Shown here in pieces: positions 8,091-15,438 of a stretch of DNA of 64,000 nucleotides (position 1 is its first letter; every line of letters starts with the position of its first letter). The notes beneath the pieces were generated by a model. The model was not told the DNA's origin. It did no database searches and saw only the letters and a list, made by a program, of their open reading frames with translations. Source of the stretch: JAKFWI01 sp031399165 (lineage in GTDB: Bacteria > Pseudomonadota > Alphaproteobacteria > Caulobacterales > Aquidulcibacteraceae). Location of the stretch: contig JANNOO010000001.1 in assembly GCA_031399165.1 (NCBI GenBank), positions 1 to 64,000 on the forward strand, read 5' to 3'. Made by a program: the position numbers and the translations under genes.

Positions 8091-9440
8091 GTGGCGCGCC
8101 GCACCATCTTGGCGTTCCTTTTCGCCGTAGCCCTGTTCGCCGTCCCGGGGGTCACGCCAGCCCAACGCGCTCCCTCTGACCCAGGGCTGGTGGTTCACGC
8201 TGGGGTGCTGATCGATCGTCCTGGCGAGACACCGAAACGAGAACACACCCTGGTGGTGCGCGACGGCAAAATTATAGCCGTGAGACCCGGTTACGTGTCG
8301 CCTGAGGCGGCCGGGCAACCGCAGGCTCGACTTCTGGATATGCGCGCAGCGACGGTCCTGCCCGGCCTCATCGATACCCACGTGCATCTCGCGACCGAAG
8401 ACCCATATGCGCCTGATCGGCGGCTGCGACAGGCATCTCAGAGCGATCCGACGCTAACTTTGTTGGCGGCTCGCAACGCGGAACAGACTTTGTTGGCTGG
8501 ATTCACAACTGTGCGCGACCTCGGCAGTCCGGGTGTTGTCGCTTTCGCCCTCCGCGATGCCGTGCAAGCCCAAACGGTGCGCGGGCCGCGCATTCTAGCG
8601 AGTGGCGAGGTGGTTTCTGTCACCGGCGGCCGCGGGGATCTGTTCGGCTATAGGGCCGAGGTTGATGCGGTTCTGGCGCCGCCAACTTTGTGCGACGGAG
8701 CCGACGACTGCCGGCGAGCAGTGCGAGCGGCGATCCGGCGCGGCGCTGATGTCATCAAGGTGGCGGCCACAGGTGGCATCGTCAGTGAATCCCCTGTCGG
8801 CGCCGCTGCCCAGATCAGCGATAGTGAGCTCGCGGCAATCGTGGAAACTGCGCACGCACTCGGACGACGGGTCGCGGTGCACGCGCATGGCGCGGATGGC
8901 GTGCGAGCTGCCTTGGCCGCAGGAGCCGACTCGATAGAGCACGGGACTTACGCGAGCGCAGAAATGTTCGCGCGCATGCGGGCAGAGGATGTCTACTTTG
9001 TGCCCACGCTATCAGCAGCTGAAGCCACCGTAGATTACGTGACTGGCCACGACTACATCGCCGCCCCGATTCGCGCCCGCGCCGAGGGACTGCGACCGCA
9101 AGTCCTTCAGGCCATCGCGTTAGCGCGCAAGGCGCGTGTGAAGATCGCTTTCGGCACTGACAGTGGAATCGGCGCGCACGGCAAGAATGCTCTCGAGTTC
9201 GATTTGCTCGTTCGAGCCGGTCTTTCGCCGACAGAGGCGCTTGTGACAGCTACCCGCCATGCCGCCGAGTTGCTCGGGATTGAAGACATCGTGGGTACGC
9301 TAGAGTCCGGGAAGCGGGCTGATTTCATCGCTGTGCTCGGAGATCCTTTGCAAAGTCCCGCTCCCCTCCATGACGTGCGAGTAGTTGTGCAGGATGGTGT
9401 GGTGCGAAAGTCGAAATCCTTGGAGGAGAAGCTGCCTTGA
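8091..9440 (+). CDS. Secreted metal-dependent amidohydrolase (imidazolonepropionase/prolidase-like)
   Basis: A 449-residue enzyme of the amidohydrolase superfamily, cleaving amide or related bonds with one or two metals in a TIM barrel. Metal ligands are visible: LIDTHVHLATED (HxH), a Lys in GADVIKVAATGG, His in VAVHAHG and SIEHGTYA, and Asp in FGTDSGIGAHG. This set matches the imidazolonepropionase-like branch that includes bacterial Xaa-Pro dipeptidases and other carboxypeptidase-like enzymes. A signal peptide (ILAFLFAVALFAVPG) indicates periplasmic action. GTG start directly abuts the receptor stop; its stop overlaps the next gene by 4 bases. The true substrate is not deducible. Confidence 0.9.
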   Translation: MARRTILAFLFAVALFAVPGVTPAQRAPSDPGLVVHAGVLIDRPGETPKREHTLVVRDGKIIAVRPGYVSPEAAGQPQARLLDMRAATVLPGLIDTHVHLATEDPYAPDRRLRQASQSDPTLTLLAARNAEQTLLAGFTTVRDLGSPGVVAFALRDAVQAQTVRGPRILASGEVVSVTGGRGDLFGYRAEVDAVLAPPTLCDGADDCRRAVRAAIRRGADVIKVAATGGIVSESPVGAAAQISDSELAAIVETAHALGRRVAVHAHGADGVRAALAAGADSIEHGTYASAEMFARMRAEDVYFVPTLSAAEATVDYVTGHDYIAAPIRARAEGLRPQVLQAIALARKARVKIAFGTDSGIGAHGKNALEFDLLVRAGLSPTEALVTATRHAAELLGIEDIVGTLESGKRADFIAVLGDPLQSPAPLHDVRVVVQDGVVRKSKSLEEKLP

Positions 9441-10048
9441 GTATACGGCGCACCATGGTCGCGTTGGTGGCTGGATTGAGCATGATCGTTGCTGCCAGCT
9501 CCGCTTGGGCTGAAACTTACGCGCTCGACAAGGCTCATTCTCGGATATTGTTCTTCGTGCCGCACGAAGGCCTGTCAATGTTCCTGGGCCAGTTCAATAC
9601 CTTTGACGCCGAGATTGAATACGAGGCGGGTGCGCCCGAGCGAAGCCGGGTTCGGGTGACGATCGACGCGGAAAGCATCGACATGAACCACCGCGAGTTG
9701 AACGAACGACTGCGTGGAAAGGACTTCTTTCGAACATCGGAGTTCCCCACCATCACGTTCGAGAGCAGCCGGCTCGAGCGGCTGACTGCTCGCACCGGGA
9801 AGCTCGTCGGCAACCTGACAATTTTGGGGGTGACCCGCCCGGTGACGCTCGATGTGACTCTCAACTACGACGGAGCTCATCCCTTCTACAAGATTCCGAC
9901 ACTCGGACTTTCGGGCGCCGGCATCATAGATCGCCGTGATTTCGGCCTTAACTACCGGCCGGAATACATTGGCGACCGCATCGAGTTGCGGATCGAAGTG
10001 GAAGCGATGGCAAAAGATCGAATTCCCGCCGCGGCCCTGCGGAAGTGA
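9437..10048 (+). CDS. YceI-family periplasmic protein
   Basis: YceI proteins are lipocalin-like barrels that bind long polyisoprenoid or other hydrophobic molecules. The core starts at YALDKAHSRILFFVPHEGLS and continues with the conserved DMNHRELNERLRGKDFF, FPTITFES and LTILGVTRPVTLDV segments; 203 residues is normal. A signal peptide (MVALVAGLSMIVAASSAWAE) precedes it. The TTG start at 9437 overlaps the amidohydrolase stop (TTGA); ATG 9455 is the alternative. In this operon it may carry a hydrophobic substrate or product between receptor, hydrolase and permease (inference). Confidence 0.9.
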   Translation: MSIRRTMVALVAGLSMIVAASSAWAETYALDKAHSRILFFVPHEGLSMFLGQFNTFDAEIEYEAGAPERSRVRVTIDAESIDMNHRELNERLRGKDFFRTSEFPTITFESSRLERLTARTGKLVGNLTILGVTRPVTLDVTLNYDGAHPFYKIPTLGLSGAGIIDRRDFGLNYRPEYIGDRIELRIEVEAMAKDRIPAAALRK

Positions 10049-11403
10049 TTGCCCGCGAAGGCCAAGCGCCGCCTCGTTCTGCGGCGGTCGGCTGGCCGGC
10101 CCCTGCGGCGGGTTGGGCGGCGGTGACGCTTCTCGCTCTCGCTTACCTCGCCGCGTTCGTCGACCGGACAGCCTTGGCGCTGCTCGTCACACCCATCAAG
10201 CGCGACCTTGGGCTTACCGATACCGAGCTTGGCCTGTTGACCGGCGCGGCCTATGGCGTGATCAACGCGCTCGCAGCGCTTCCAGCGGGCCATCTATCTG
10301 ATCGTTGGAACCGGAAAGCGCTTATTGCCGGTGGCATGCTCCTGTTCGGGCTCGCAACTTGGTCGAGCGCGTTCGCCGCGGGCTTTCTTGCCCTGTTCTT
10401 AGCGCGCTCCTTGGTGGGTATTGGGGAGGCGACACTCCATCCCGCCGCCACTTCCATGATTGCTGACCTGTTTCCGCCCGAAAGGCGTAGTAGAGCCTAT
10501 GGCGTTTACATTGGCGCTGCGGCGTCGGCCATCACGGTCGTATTCCTGCTGGGAGGGCCCACCGTCCGTTGGCTCACGGACCTTGGCCCCGTAACACTGC
10601 TCGGCCTTGGCCCCTTCAAACCCTGGCAGGCAAGCTTCCTCGTTGCCGGCGCACCGGGCCTTATCCTGGCCCTCGTAATCTTGCTGTTCCTGCGAGAGCC
10701 CGCACGCCGGGATACTGTTGGCCATGGTGGCGGGAGCGATCTCGCTGACGTGTTTGCATTCTTGGCGCGCCATAAGCGTGCCTTCGCTTGCCATCTTGGC
10801 GGCTCGACGCTGATCCTCGTTAGCAATTACGCGCTTTTGGCATGGGTGGTGCCGTGGCTGGAACGGGCCTTCGGTTTCAGCACCGCGGAGGCCAGCGCCA
10901 GCTTTGCCCTCACCGCCGGGTTGGCCTGCTTGATCGGCACGCCCGTTCTTGGCGAGTTGGGCGATCGCCTGCGAAGAGGCGGGCGTTCCGACGCCAATTA
11001 CCTGCTCGCACTTGCTGGCGGCGGCGTCTTTTGTGGGGCAGTCGCAGCCGCGGGCCTTGCTCCAACCTCGGCGCTGGCCCTCACAGGGCTCGCCGTCGCG
11101 GGCTTCTTTCTGCTGATCGTGCCTCTAAGCTGCTCGGCCTGCGTAAACGAGCTCGCGCCGAACGCCCTGCGCGCGCGCATATCTGCAGGCTACAACCTCG
11201 TCATCGCGCTCGGCGCCACCTCTGCCGGCCCTTTCCTCGTTGGTTTGCTCAACGACGAAGTTTTTGGACTGGAGGGCGTTGGGCAATCCTTGGCCACCGT
11301 AGCAGCCGTTACCGGAGCAGCCGGCGTAGGCCTGCTCCTGTGGGGGCAGGCCTCCTATGCCAACGCACTCGCGATGGCTGAGCGCGACGGTGCTGCTGAC
11401 TGA
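10045..11403 (+). CDS. Major facilitator superfamily permease (spinster-like)
   Basis: Inner-membrane transporter of 452 residues with about 12 hydrophobic segments. The N-terminal half carries FVDRTALALLVTPIKRDLGL, the loop 2-3 signature GHLSDRWNRK and SLVGIGEATLHPAATSMIAD, a pattern of the spinster-type MFS branch that is often found beside TonB receptors and hydrolases in sphingomonads and relatives. GTG 10045 overlaps the YceI stop (GTGA), so this is the fourth translationally coupled gene of the operon. It likely imports the product of the periplasmic amidohydrolase. Confidence 0.9.
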   Translation: MIAREGQAPPRSAAVGWPAPAAGWAAVTLLALAYLAAFVDRTALALLVTPIKRDLGLTDTELGLLTGAAYGVINALAALPAGHLSDRWNRKALIAGGMLLFGLATWSSAFAAGFLALFLARSLVGIGEATLHPAATSMIADLFPPERRSRAYGVYIGAAASAITVVFLLGGPTVRWLTDLGPVTLLGLGPFKPWQASFLVAGAPGLILALVILLFLREPARRDTVGHGGGSDLADVFAFLARHKRAFACHLGGSTLILVSNYALLAWVVPWLERAFGFSTAEASASFALTAGLACLIGTPVLGELGDRLRRGGRSDANYLLALAGGGVFCGAVAAAGLAPTSALALTGLAVAGFFLLIVPLSCSACVNELAPNALRARISAGYNLVIALGATSAGPFLVGLLNDEVFGLEGVGQSLATVAAVTGAAGVGLLLWGQASYANALAMAERDGAAD

Positions 11404-11585
11404 ACGGCACAACGCCGAAGCATATGCCGCCCTGCACAGTGTTGATGTTCCAATCCTGCGCACTCGTCCGCTCTGGGATGTCGTCATGATTTTGCTTCTC
11501 GCCGCAGCTTCAACCATCGCAGCGACCCGCACATGGCTCACTGTCACTATGGTGTATTTAGGATTGCCTTGGAGGGACCACCTTG
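11404..11585 (+). other. Intergenic stretch, possible PepSY-TM gene debris
   Basis: No convincing complete gene. One frame reads RPLWDVVMILLLAAASTIAA around 11460-11520, which is reminiscent of the last membrane helix of PepSY-associated membrane proteins that often sit near TonB receptors, but only about 35 residues match in style and no start is supported. Confidence 0.25.
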
Positions 11586-11610
11586 GGAACTCCAATCAAA
11601 AGATCGCGTT
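11586..11610 (+). promoter_or_regulatory. EcfG-type general stress promoter (GGAAC-N16-CGTT)
   Basis: GGAAC at 11586-11590 and CGTT at 11607-11610, spaced by 16 bases, an exact match to the alphaproteobacterial EcfG (sigma-T) consensus. The predicted start near 11617 gives a leader of about 40 bases to the ATG at 11656 of the AI-2E-type permease. Confidence 0.65.
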
Positions 11611-11655
11611 GATCTCCGGCGTGTTGCGCACCCCTCTACACAATGCGGCGAAAAA

Positions 11656-12780
11656 ATGCGGCGTGAGCGATGGTCCATAGCGATCGGGTGCCTTGTAATC
11701 TTGACGGCACTGTTCGCGTTGGTGGTTTGTTGGGCGGCGAAGGATTTTCTGATCCCGATCGCGATCGCTGGAGTGGTGGCGATCATGCTGTCCCCCATCG
11801 TTAGAGGCCTTGAGCACGCAGGCGCACCATCTTTGCTGTCCGCGGGACTTGTATCGTTGGGTTTCATAACCTTGCTCGGCGGTATCGGCTGGGCAGTGGT
11901 TCCCGACCTTTCTGACCTATCCGAAAAATTTCCGCAGACCATGCGGACGATTGAAAGACGGGCGCGCGAATTGCAGGAGTTTGTAAGGCCGATAAGACAG
12001 GCTTCAGATCAGCTCCAAAACGTCGGCAAACAAGTCAGCGGCGCCCCGCGAAGTCCCACCGTAGTGCTCCAACAAGGATCGGCAATTACGGTTGCACTCG
12101 GGTCAGCACTGACAATCGCTGTGCAAGCCATCTTTTCATTGGCTCTGGTTTTTTTCTTCCTGTGGCAGCGAAGAAAGCTCCGCAGCGCGATGATCCACGT
12201 TGCGCGAACGTATCAAACCAAGCGACGTCTTTTACGTATGTTTGCTGACATCAAGCAGAGAGTTTCGCGGTACTTGCTAACCGTTCTGCTGGTCAACATG
12301 GCGTTGGGAATATGCGTTGCCGCTGCGCTAAGCTTAATTCAATTTCCGAATGCACTGCTTTGGGGCGCAGCGGCGGGACTGTTAAACTTTATCCCGTATG
12401 CCGGGTCGATAGCGATTGAAATCGCCGCTTTTGCAATGGGATTGGTGCATTATCCCAGCATCGAGCAGGCGCTCATACCGCCGCTCTTGATCTACCTGAT
12501 CTATTCACTGGAGGGGTACGTGATTACACCGATGATTGTCGGCCGGCGCGTGGTTCTCAACCCCTTAGCGGTATTTCTGGCAATCGGATTTGGGGCTTGG
12601 GTTTGGGGAATTGCGGGTGCGGTTGTGGCAGTACCGGGGCTGATCGTTTTGGTTTGCGCCTTGCAGCATTGGTACGATCCCATCCCTGATCACGTCGATG
12701 TGGAACCCGTTGCCGTGGATTTGGATGCCAATGAGCGTCAAATGACGCCTGCGCCGAACATCAGTTCTTCGCGAGCGTGA
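11656..12780 (+). CDS. AI-2E/PerM-family membrane permease
   Basis: A 374-residue inner-membrane protein of the AI-2E transporter (PerM/UPF0118) family. The layout is typical: two to three N-terminal helices (IGCLVILTALFALVVCWAA and others), a cytosolic or periplasmic helical segment around residues 95-145, then a C-terminal helix bundle with FPNALLWGAAAGLLNFIPYA, the family hallmark, and PMIVGRRVVLNPLAVFLAI. I chose ATG 11656 so that the protein begins just before helix 1; the open frame upstream runs across the predicted promoter. Substrates of this family differ (autoinducer 2 and sodium/proton exchange have been reported). The EcfG-type promoter places it in the stress island. Confidence 0.88.
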   Translation: MRRERWSIAIGCLVILTALFALVVCWAAKDFLIPIAIAGVVAIMLSPIVRGLEHAGAPSLLSAGLVSLGFITLLGGIGWAVVPDLSDLSEKFPQTMRTIERRARELQEFVRPIRQASDQLQNVGKQVSGAPRSPTVVLQQGSAITVALGSALTIAVQAIFSLALVFFFLWQRRKLRSAMIHVARTYQTKRRLLRMFADIKQRVSRYLLTVLLVNMALGICVAAALSLIQFPNALLWGAAAGLLNFIPYAGSIAIEIAAFAMGLVHYPSIEQALIPPLLIYLIYSLEGYVITPMIVGRRVVLNPLAVFLAIGFGAWVWGIAGAVVAVPGLIVLVCALQHWYDPIPDHVDVEPVAVDLDANERQMTPAPNISSSRA

Positions 12781-12802
12781 TCCTAAGCCGGTCGCCGAAA
12801 CG

Positions 12803-13168
12803 CTATCTCCGCGCCGCCGTGTGAAGAGGGTCAAGCGGTTGCGCACGAGGCCGGTCTATGTCTGGCTGTGCTGATAACCTGATTACGCTTTTGGTTTTCT
12901 CGATCATTGTGATCACATCGCTGGTGAAGCTTTCTCCGGGAGGAGGATCAAAATATCTGTCAAATATATCCATTGTCTTTTGACGGCCGTTAGCCGCCGG
13001 GATTACCAAGCGGCGCAGGCACCCGTTTTCAGCGATCTTACGTTTTGCCCAAACTAATTCCTGGCCCAGCACAACCCTTGCTTCGAAGTTAGGAGCGGAA
13101 GAAAACTCGAGCAAAAGCGTTTGAATGTTTTCGAAGCGCGCGATTTCACGCTTACGGACAGAGTCCAT
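12803..13168 (-). CDS. Small hypothetical protein, probable stress-induced
   Basis: A 121-residue soluble protein I do not recognise. It starts MDSVRKREIARFENIQTLLL and is predicted helical, with charged and hydrophobic residues alternating and no signal peptide or membrane segment. ATG 13168 is preceded by AGGGGAG at ideal distance; the frame is open further upstream (to 13534) but that part overlaps the divergent promoter and gene. A GGAAC-N16-CGTA promoter lies about 30 bases upstream, mirrored by an identical arrangement for the divergent lipoprotein gene. The C-terminus is convergent with the permease gene, 22 bases apart. Confidence 0.7.
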   Translation of the reverse strand: MDSVRKREIARFENIQTLLLEFSSAPNFEARVVLGQELVWAKRKIAENGCLRRLVIPAANGRQKTMDIFDRYFDPPPGESFTSDVITMIEKTKSVIRLSAQPDIDRPRAQPLDPLHTAARR

Positions 13169-13197
13169 CGCACTCCCCTTTTTGCATCTCCGTGATG

Positions 13198-13222
13198 TAC
13201 GCCAGAATAGTGGACTCGTTCC
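13198..13222 (-). promoter_or_regulatory. Candidate EcfG-type promoter (GGAAC-N16-CGTA), minus strand
   Basis: On the minus strand GGAAC (13222-13218), 16 bases, then CGTA (13201-13198). One base from consensus in the -10 element. The predicted transcript starts near 13190, 22 bases before the ATG at 13168. Confidence 0.5.
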
Positions 13223-13289
13223 GTGGTTGCGTTCACTCTTTGAACGATCCCCATGGTTCAATCGCATCTTATGACACGCAGTCGTGAGC

Positions 13290-13314
13290 GGAACTGCGCC
13301 TTGCCGGCTACGTA
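13290..13314 (+). promoter_or_regulatory. Candidate EcfG-type promoter (GGAAC-N16-CGTA), plus strand
   Basis: GGAAC at 13290-13294 and CGTA at 13311-13314 with a 16-base spacer, the same variant as the divergent promoter 70 bases away. The predicted start near 13321 leaves a short leader with AAGGAG before the ATG at 13344. Confidence 0.5.
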
Positions 13315-13343
13315 TATGCGTAACCCAGTCCAAGGAGCGAAAT

Positions 13344-13646
13344 ATGCGCGTAGCTGCAGTGGTCCTAATCGTTGCGGTGCTCACCTCAGCGTGCAATCCG
13401 AACGCAGAAACCAACAATCCACCGGTAGCAACAGGCGAAGCGGCGACCGAACGATCGACGCAAGCCCCGGCGGCGGGCGCAAATTCATTCACCGAAGACC
13501 AAGCGCGCCAGCGGCTGGTGGACAACGGCTTCACAAACCCGTCTGCGCTAATGCGCGGCGATGACGGGCTTTGGCGAGGTCAGGCGACGAAGGACGGCAA
13601 AACTCAAGATGTTGCCGTCGATTACCAAGGCAATATCACTCCATAG
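13344..13646 (+). CDS. Small lipoprotein with PepSY-like domain
   Basis: A 100-residue lipoprotein. The N-terminus MRVAAVVLIVAVLTSAC ends in a lipobox (LTSAC), so Cys17 should be acylated and the protein anchored in a membrane on the periplasmic side. After a low-complexity linker, FTEDQARQRLVDNGFTNPSA and GDDGLWRGQATKDGKTQDVA resemble small PepSY-like domains. ATG 13344 follows AAGGAG; an upstream in-frame start at 13284 would remove the signal from the N-terminus. Nine bases before the next gene, so the two are probably cotranscribed from the GGAAC promoter. Confidence 0.78.
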   Translation: MRVAAVVLIVAVLTSACNPNAETNNPPVATGEAATERSTQAPAAGANSFTEDQARQRLVDNGFTNPSALMRGDDGLWRGQATKDGKTQDVAVDYQGNITP

Positions 13647-13655
13647 GAGGCACTA

Positions 13656-14243
13656 ATGACCCGTACAATCGTAAAGCTGTTCGACAACCGCCAGGACGCG
13701 ATGGAGGCCATTCATGAAATCGAACGGATGGGCATTCGCGACGAAGACGTCAGTCTGATCGCAAGCAACAAAGATTCCTGGTACGATAAAAAAGATGGCG
13801 GAAGAAAAGACTCTGACCGGGACGGCCGGGATGACCGCGCCGAAGGGGCCGCGAAGGGTGCGGCGACTGGCGGGGTAGTTGGCGCCGGCGCGGGATTGTT
13901 AGCCGGCCTTGGATTGCTTGCGATCCCCGGTATTGGCCCTGTCGTAGCAGCGGGCTGGCTTGCCTCAACTGCTGCCGGGGCAGCCGCAGGCGCGGTCGCC
14001 GGCGGTGCAGTCGGCGGCCTTGTGGGGGCCCTGACCAACGAAGGTGTGTCAGAGGAAGACGCGCATGTTTACGCCGAGGGCGTAAACCGCGGCGGAACAC
14101 TCGTCACCGTAAGAGCGCCGGATAATCGCGCGGCAGACGTTGAAGCTGCTTTGAGCCGTTACAACTCAACCGATGTGCGCGAGCGCCGTCAGCAATATCG
14201 TGACGGGGGCTGGTCGCGTTTTGAAGGGCCGAGCCCGCGTTAA
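13656..14243 (+). CDS. Glycine-zipper general stress protein (GSP17M/YflT-like)
   Basis: A 195-residue protein. Residues 1-45 form a domain like general stress protein 17M (MTRTIVKLFDNRQDAMEAIH, then ERMGIRDEDVSLIA). A charged linker rich in Lys/Asp follows. Residues about 65-128 are a Gly/Ala-rich membrane-spanning glycine zipper (AAKGAATGGVVGAGAGLLAG). The C-terminal part, with VSEEDAHVYAEGVNRGGTLV, is a second small domain. Preceded by AGGAGG (13647-13652). It follows the lipoprotein gene and ends at a strong terminator. Function in stress is inferred from family name and promoter context. Confidence 0.82.
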   Translation: MTRTIVKLFDNRQDAMEAIHEIERMGIRDEDVSLIASNKDSWYDKKDGGRKDSDRDGRDDRAEGAAKGAATGGVVGAGAGLLAGLGLLAIPGIGPVVAAGWLASTAAGAAAGAVAGGAVGGLVGALTNEGVSEEDAHVYAEGVNRGGTLVTVRAPDNRAADVEAALSRYNSTDVRERRQQYRDGGWSRFEGPSPR

Positions 14244-14266
14244 TTTGAATCGCCCTATCTGAATGA

Positions 14267-14302
14267 ATGCGCCGCCGGCCTTATCCCGGCGGCGCATTTT
14301 TA
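14267..14302 (+). terminator. Rho-independent terminator
   Basis: Perfect 12-base stem (14267-14278 pairing with 14286-14297), 7-base loop, then TTTTTAT. It closes the stress operon. Confidence 0.85.
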
Positions 14303-14328
14303 TGGCGCATAACGCACTCCGCTTGCGT

Positions 14329-15438
14329 TCAATTTCGCAACGTCGATAAATCAATTGTCTGCTCGAGGCGGATAGCGCCTTTGACGTCGCGAATTTGTGC
14401 GATCGCGCGCTGCGCGGTCCAATCGAGATCGATCAAGCCAAAATTCTGTTCGCGATAGGCCTCGCCAATCCGGCGGCTGTTCGGCGGCAGGACTGGCCAG
14501 GTTTCCGTAAGTCCCGAAGCGGTGACGTCCCACAGCGGATACGGCGTGTTGCGGTCGAGCCGGGACACTTCCGCGTAATGCGTATCGCCGCTGATGCAAA
14601 TGAGCTTGTCAGCACGATGCCGGCGAATGGCCTCGAGCAGACGCTGATGATCCTCAGCGAAATTGATCCATGCTTCCCAACCCGGAAAGTCGGCGACCAC
14701 TTGAAGGCTTGAAGCCAGGATGCGAAAATCCGCCGGAACGGACAATTGCGCTTCAAGCCAGCGCCATTGCGAAGCGCCGATCATTGTGGCGGCGGAATCG
14801 GGAATGCGCGCATATGGCCCGGGCACCGGCTTGCCCTTAACGGCCTGTCCCGTCGCCCATTTAAGATAGGGATCGCCGCCCAGGTCAGTCTTCGTGAGCG
14901 GCGTGCGGTTCCATCGCAGATCCGGCAGAATGATCTGCACGCGCTGTCCGGACGGGCCAAAGATTTGAGCCGTATAGATTCCATCGCGCGTGCGGCGCGG
15001 GCTGTCGGCCGGCTCGCCCCAAAAATCGCAGAATATCCGGCGCGATTCTTCCTTCATGGGATAATCGGCGCCGGCGTCATCCTCACCGTAATCGTGATCG
15101 TCCCAGGTCGCCAGGACCGGCGTGGCCGCACGCAGCCGCTGGAAGCCGGGCTTGGCGGCAAGGGCGGCGTATTTGGCGCGCATGACGTTCATGTCGCGCG
15201 TGTCGGCGTAGATGTTGTCTCCAAGCAGGATCATGAGATCGGGTTTGGCCTCCGCGATCGCATCCCAGATCGGTTGATCCTTGGATTGTTTTGCGCACGA
15301 GCCGAACGCTATTCGCTGCACCGCCCGATCTTGCGACGGACGAATGTCCGCTCCTACCGTTTGGGCCTCGGCAAAGCCGGCCCCCGCCGCCGCCGCAGCC
15401 AGGCCAAGAAGCGTCCGACGAGTTGTTTCGTGGGTCAT
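14329..15438 (-). CDS. PhoD-like alkaline phosphatase, Tat-exported
   Basis: A 369-residue metallophosphatase of the PhoD family, releasing phosphate from phosphomono- or diesters outside the cytoplasm. Metal-binding motifs: FGSCAKQ, LMILLGDNIYAD, TWDDHDYGEDDAG and CISGDTHYAE. The N-terminus MTHETTRRTLLGLAAAAAGA is a Tat-type signal with the twin arginine, so it is folded in the cytoplasm with its metals before export. ATG 15438 overlaps the upstream gene's TGA (ATGA), showing translational coupling; the much longer open frame upstream is the shadow of that gene. Third gene of the TonB-phosphatase operon. Confidence 0.9.
   Translation of the reverse strand: MTHETTRRTLLGLAAAAAGAGFAEAQTVGADIRPSQDRAVQRIAFGSCAKQSKDQPIWDAIAEAKPDLMILLGDNIYADTRDMNVMRAKYAALAAKPGFQRLRAATPVLATWDDHDYGEDDAGADYPMKEESRRIFCDFWGEPADSPRRTRDGIYTAQIFGPSGQRVQIILPDLRWNRTPLTKTDLGGDPYLKWATGQAVKGKPVPGPYARIPDSAATMIGASQWRWLEAQLSVPADFRILASSLQVVADFPGWEAWINFAEDHQRLLEAIRRHRADKLICISGDTHYAEVSRLDRNTPYPLWDVTASGLTETWPVLPPNSRRIGEAYREQNFGLIDLDWTAQRAIAQIRDVKGAIRLEQTIDLSTLRN

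Noticed and set aside
11460..11570. Possible PepSY-TM protein remnant (RPLWDVVMILLL...)
   Set aside because: Only one helix resembles the family and no start or flanking domain is present; noted under the intergenic entry at low confidence.
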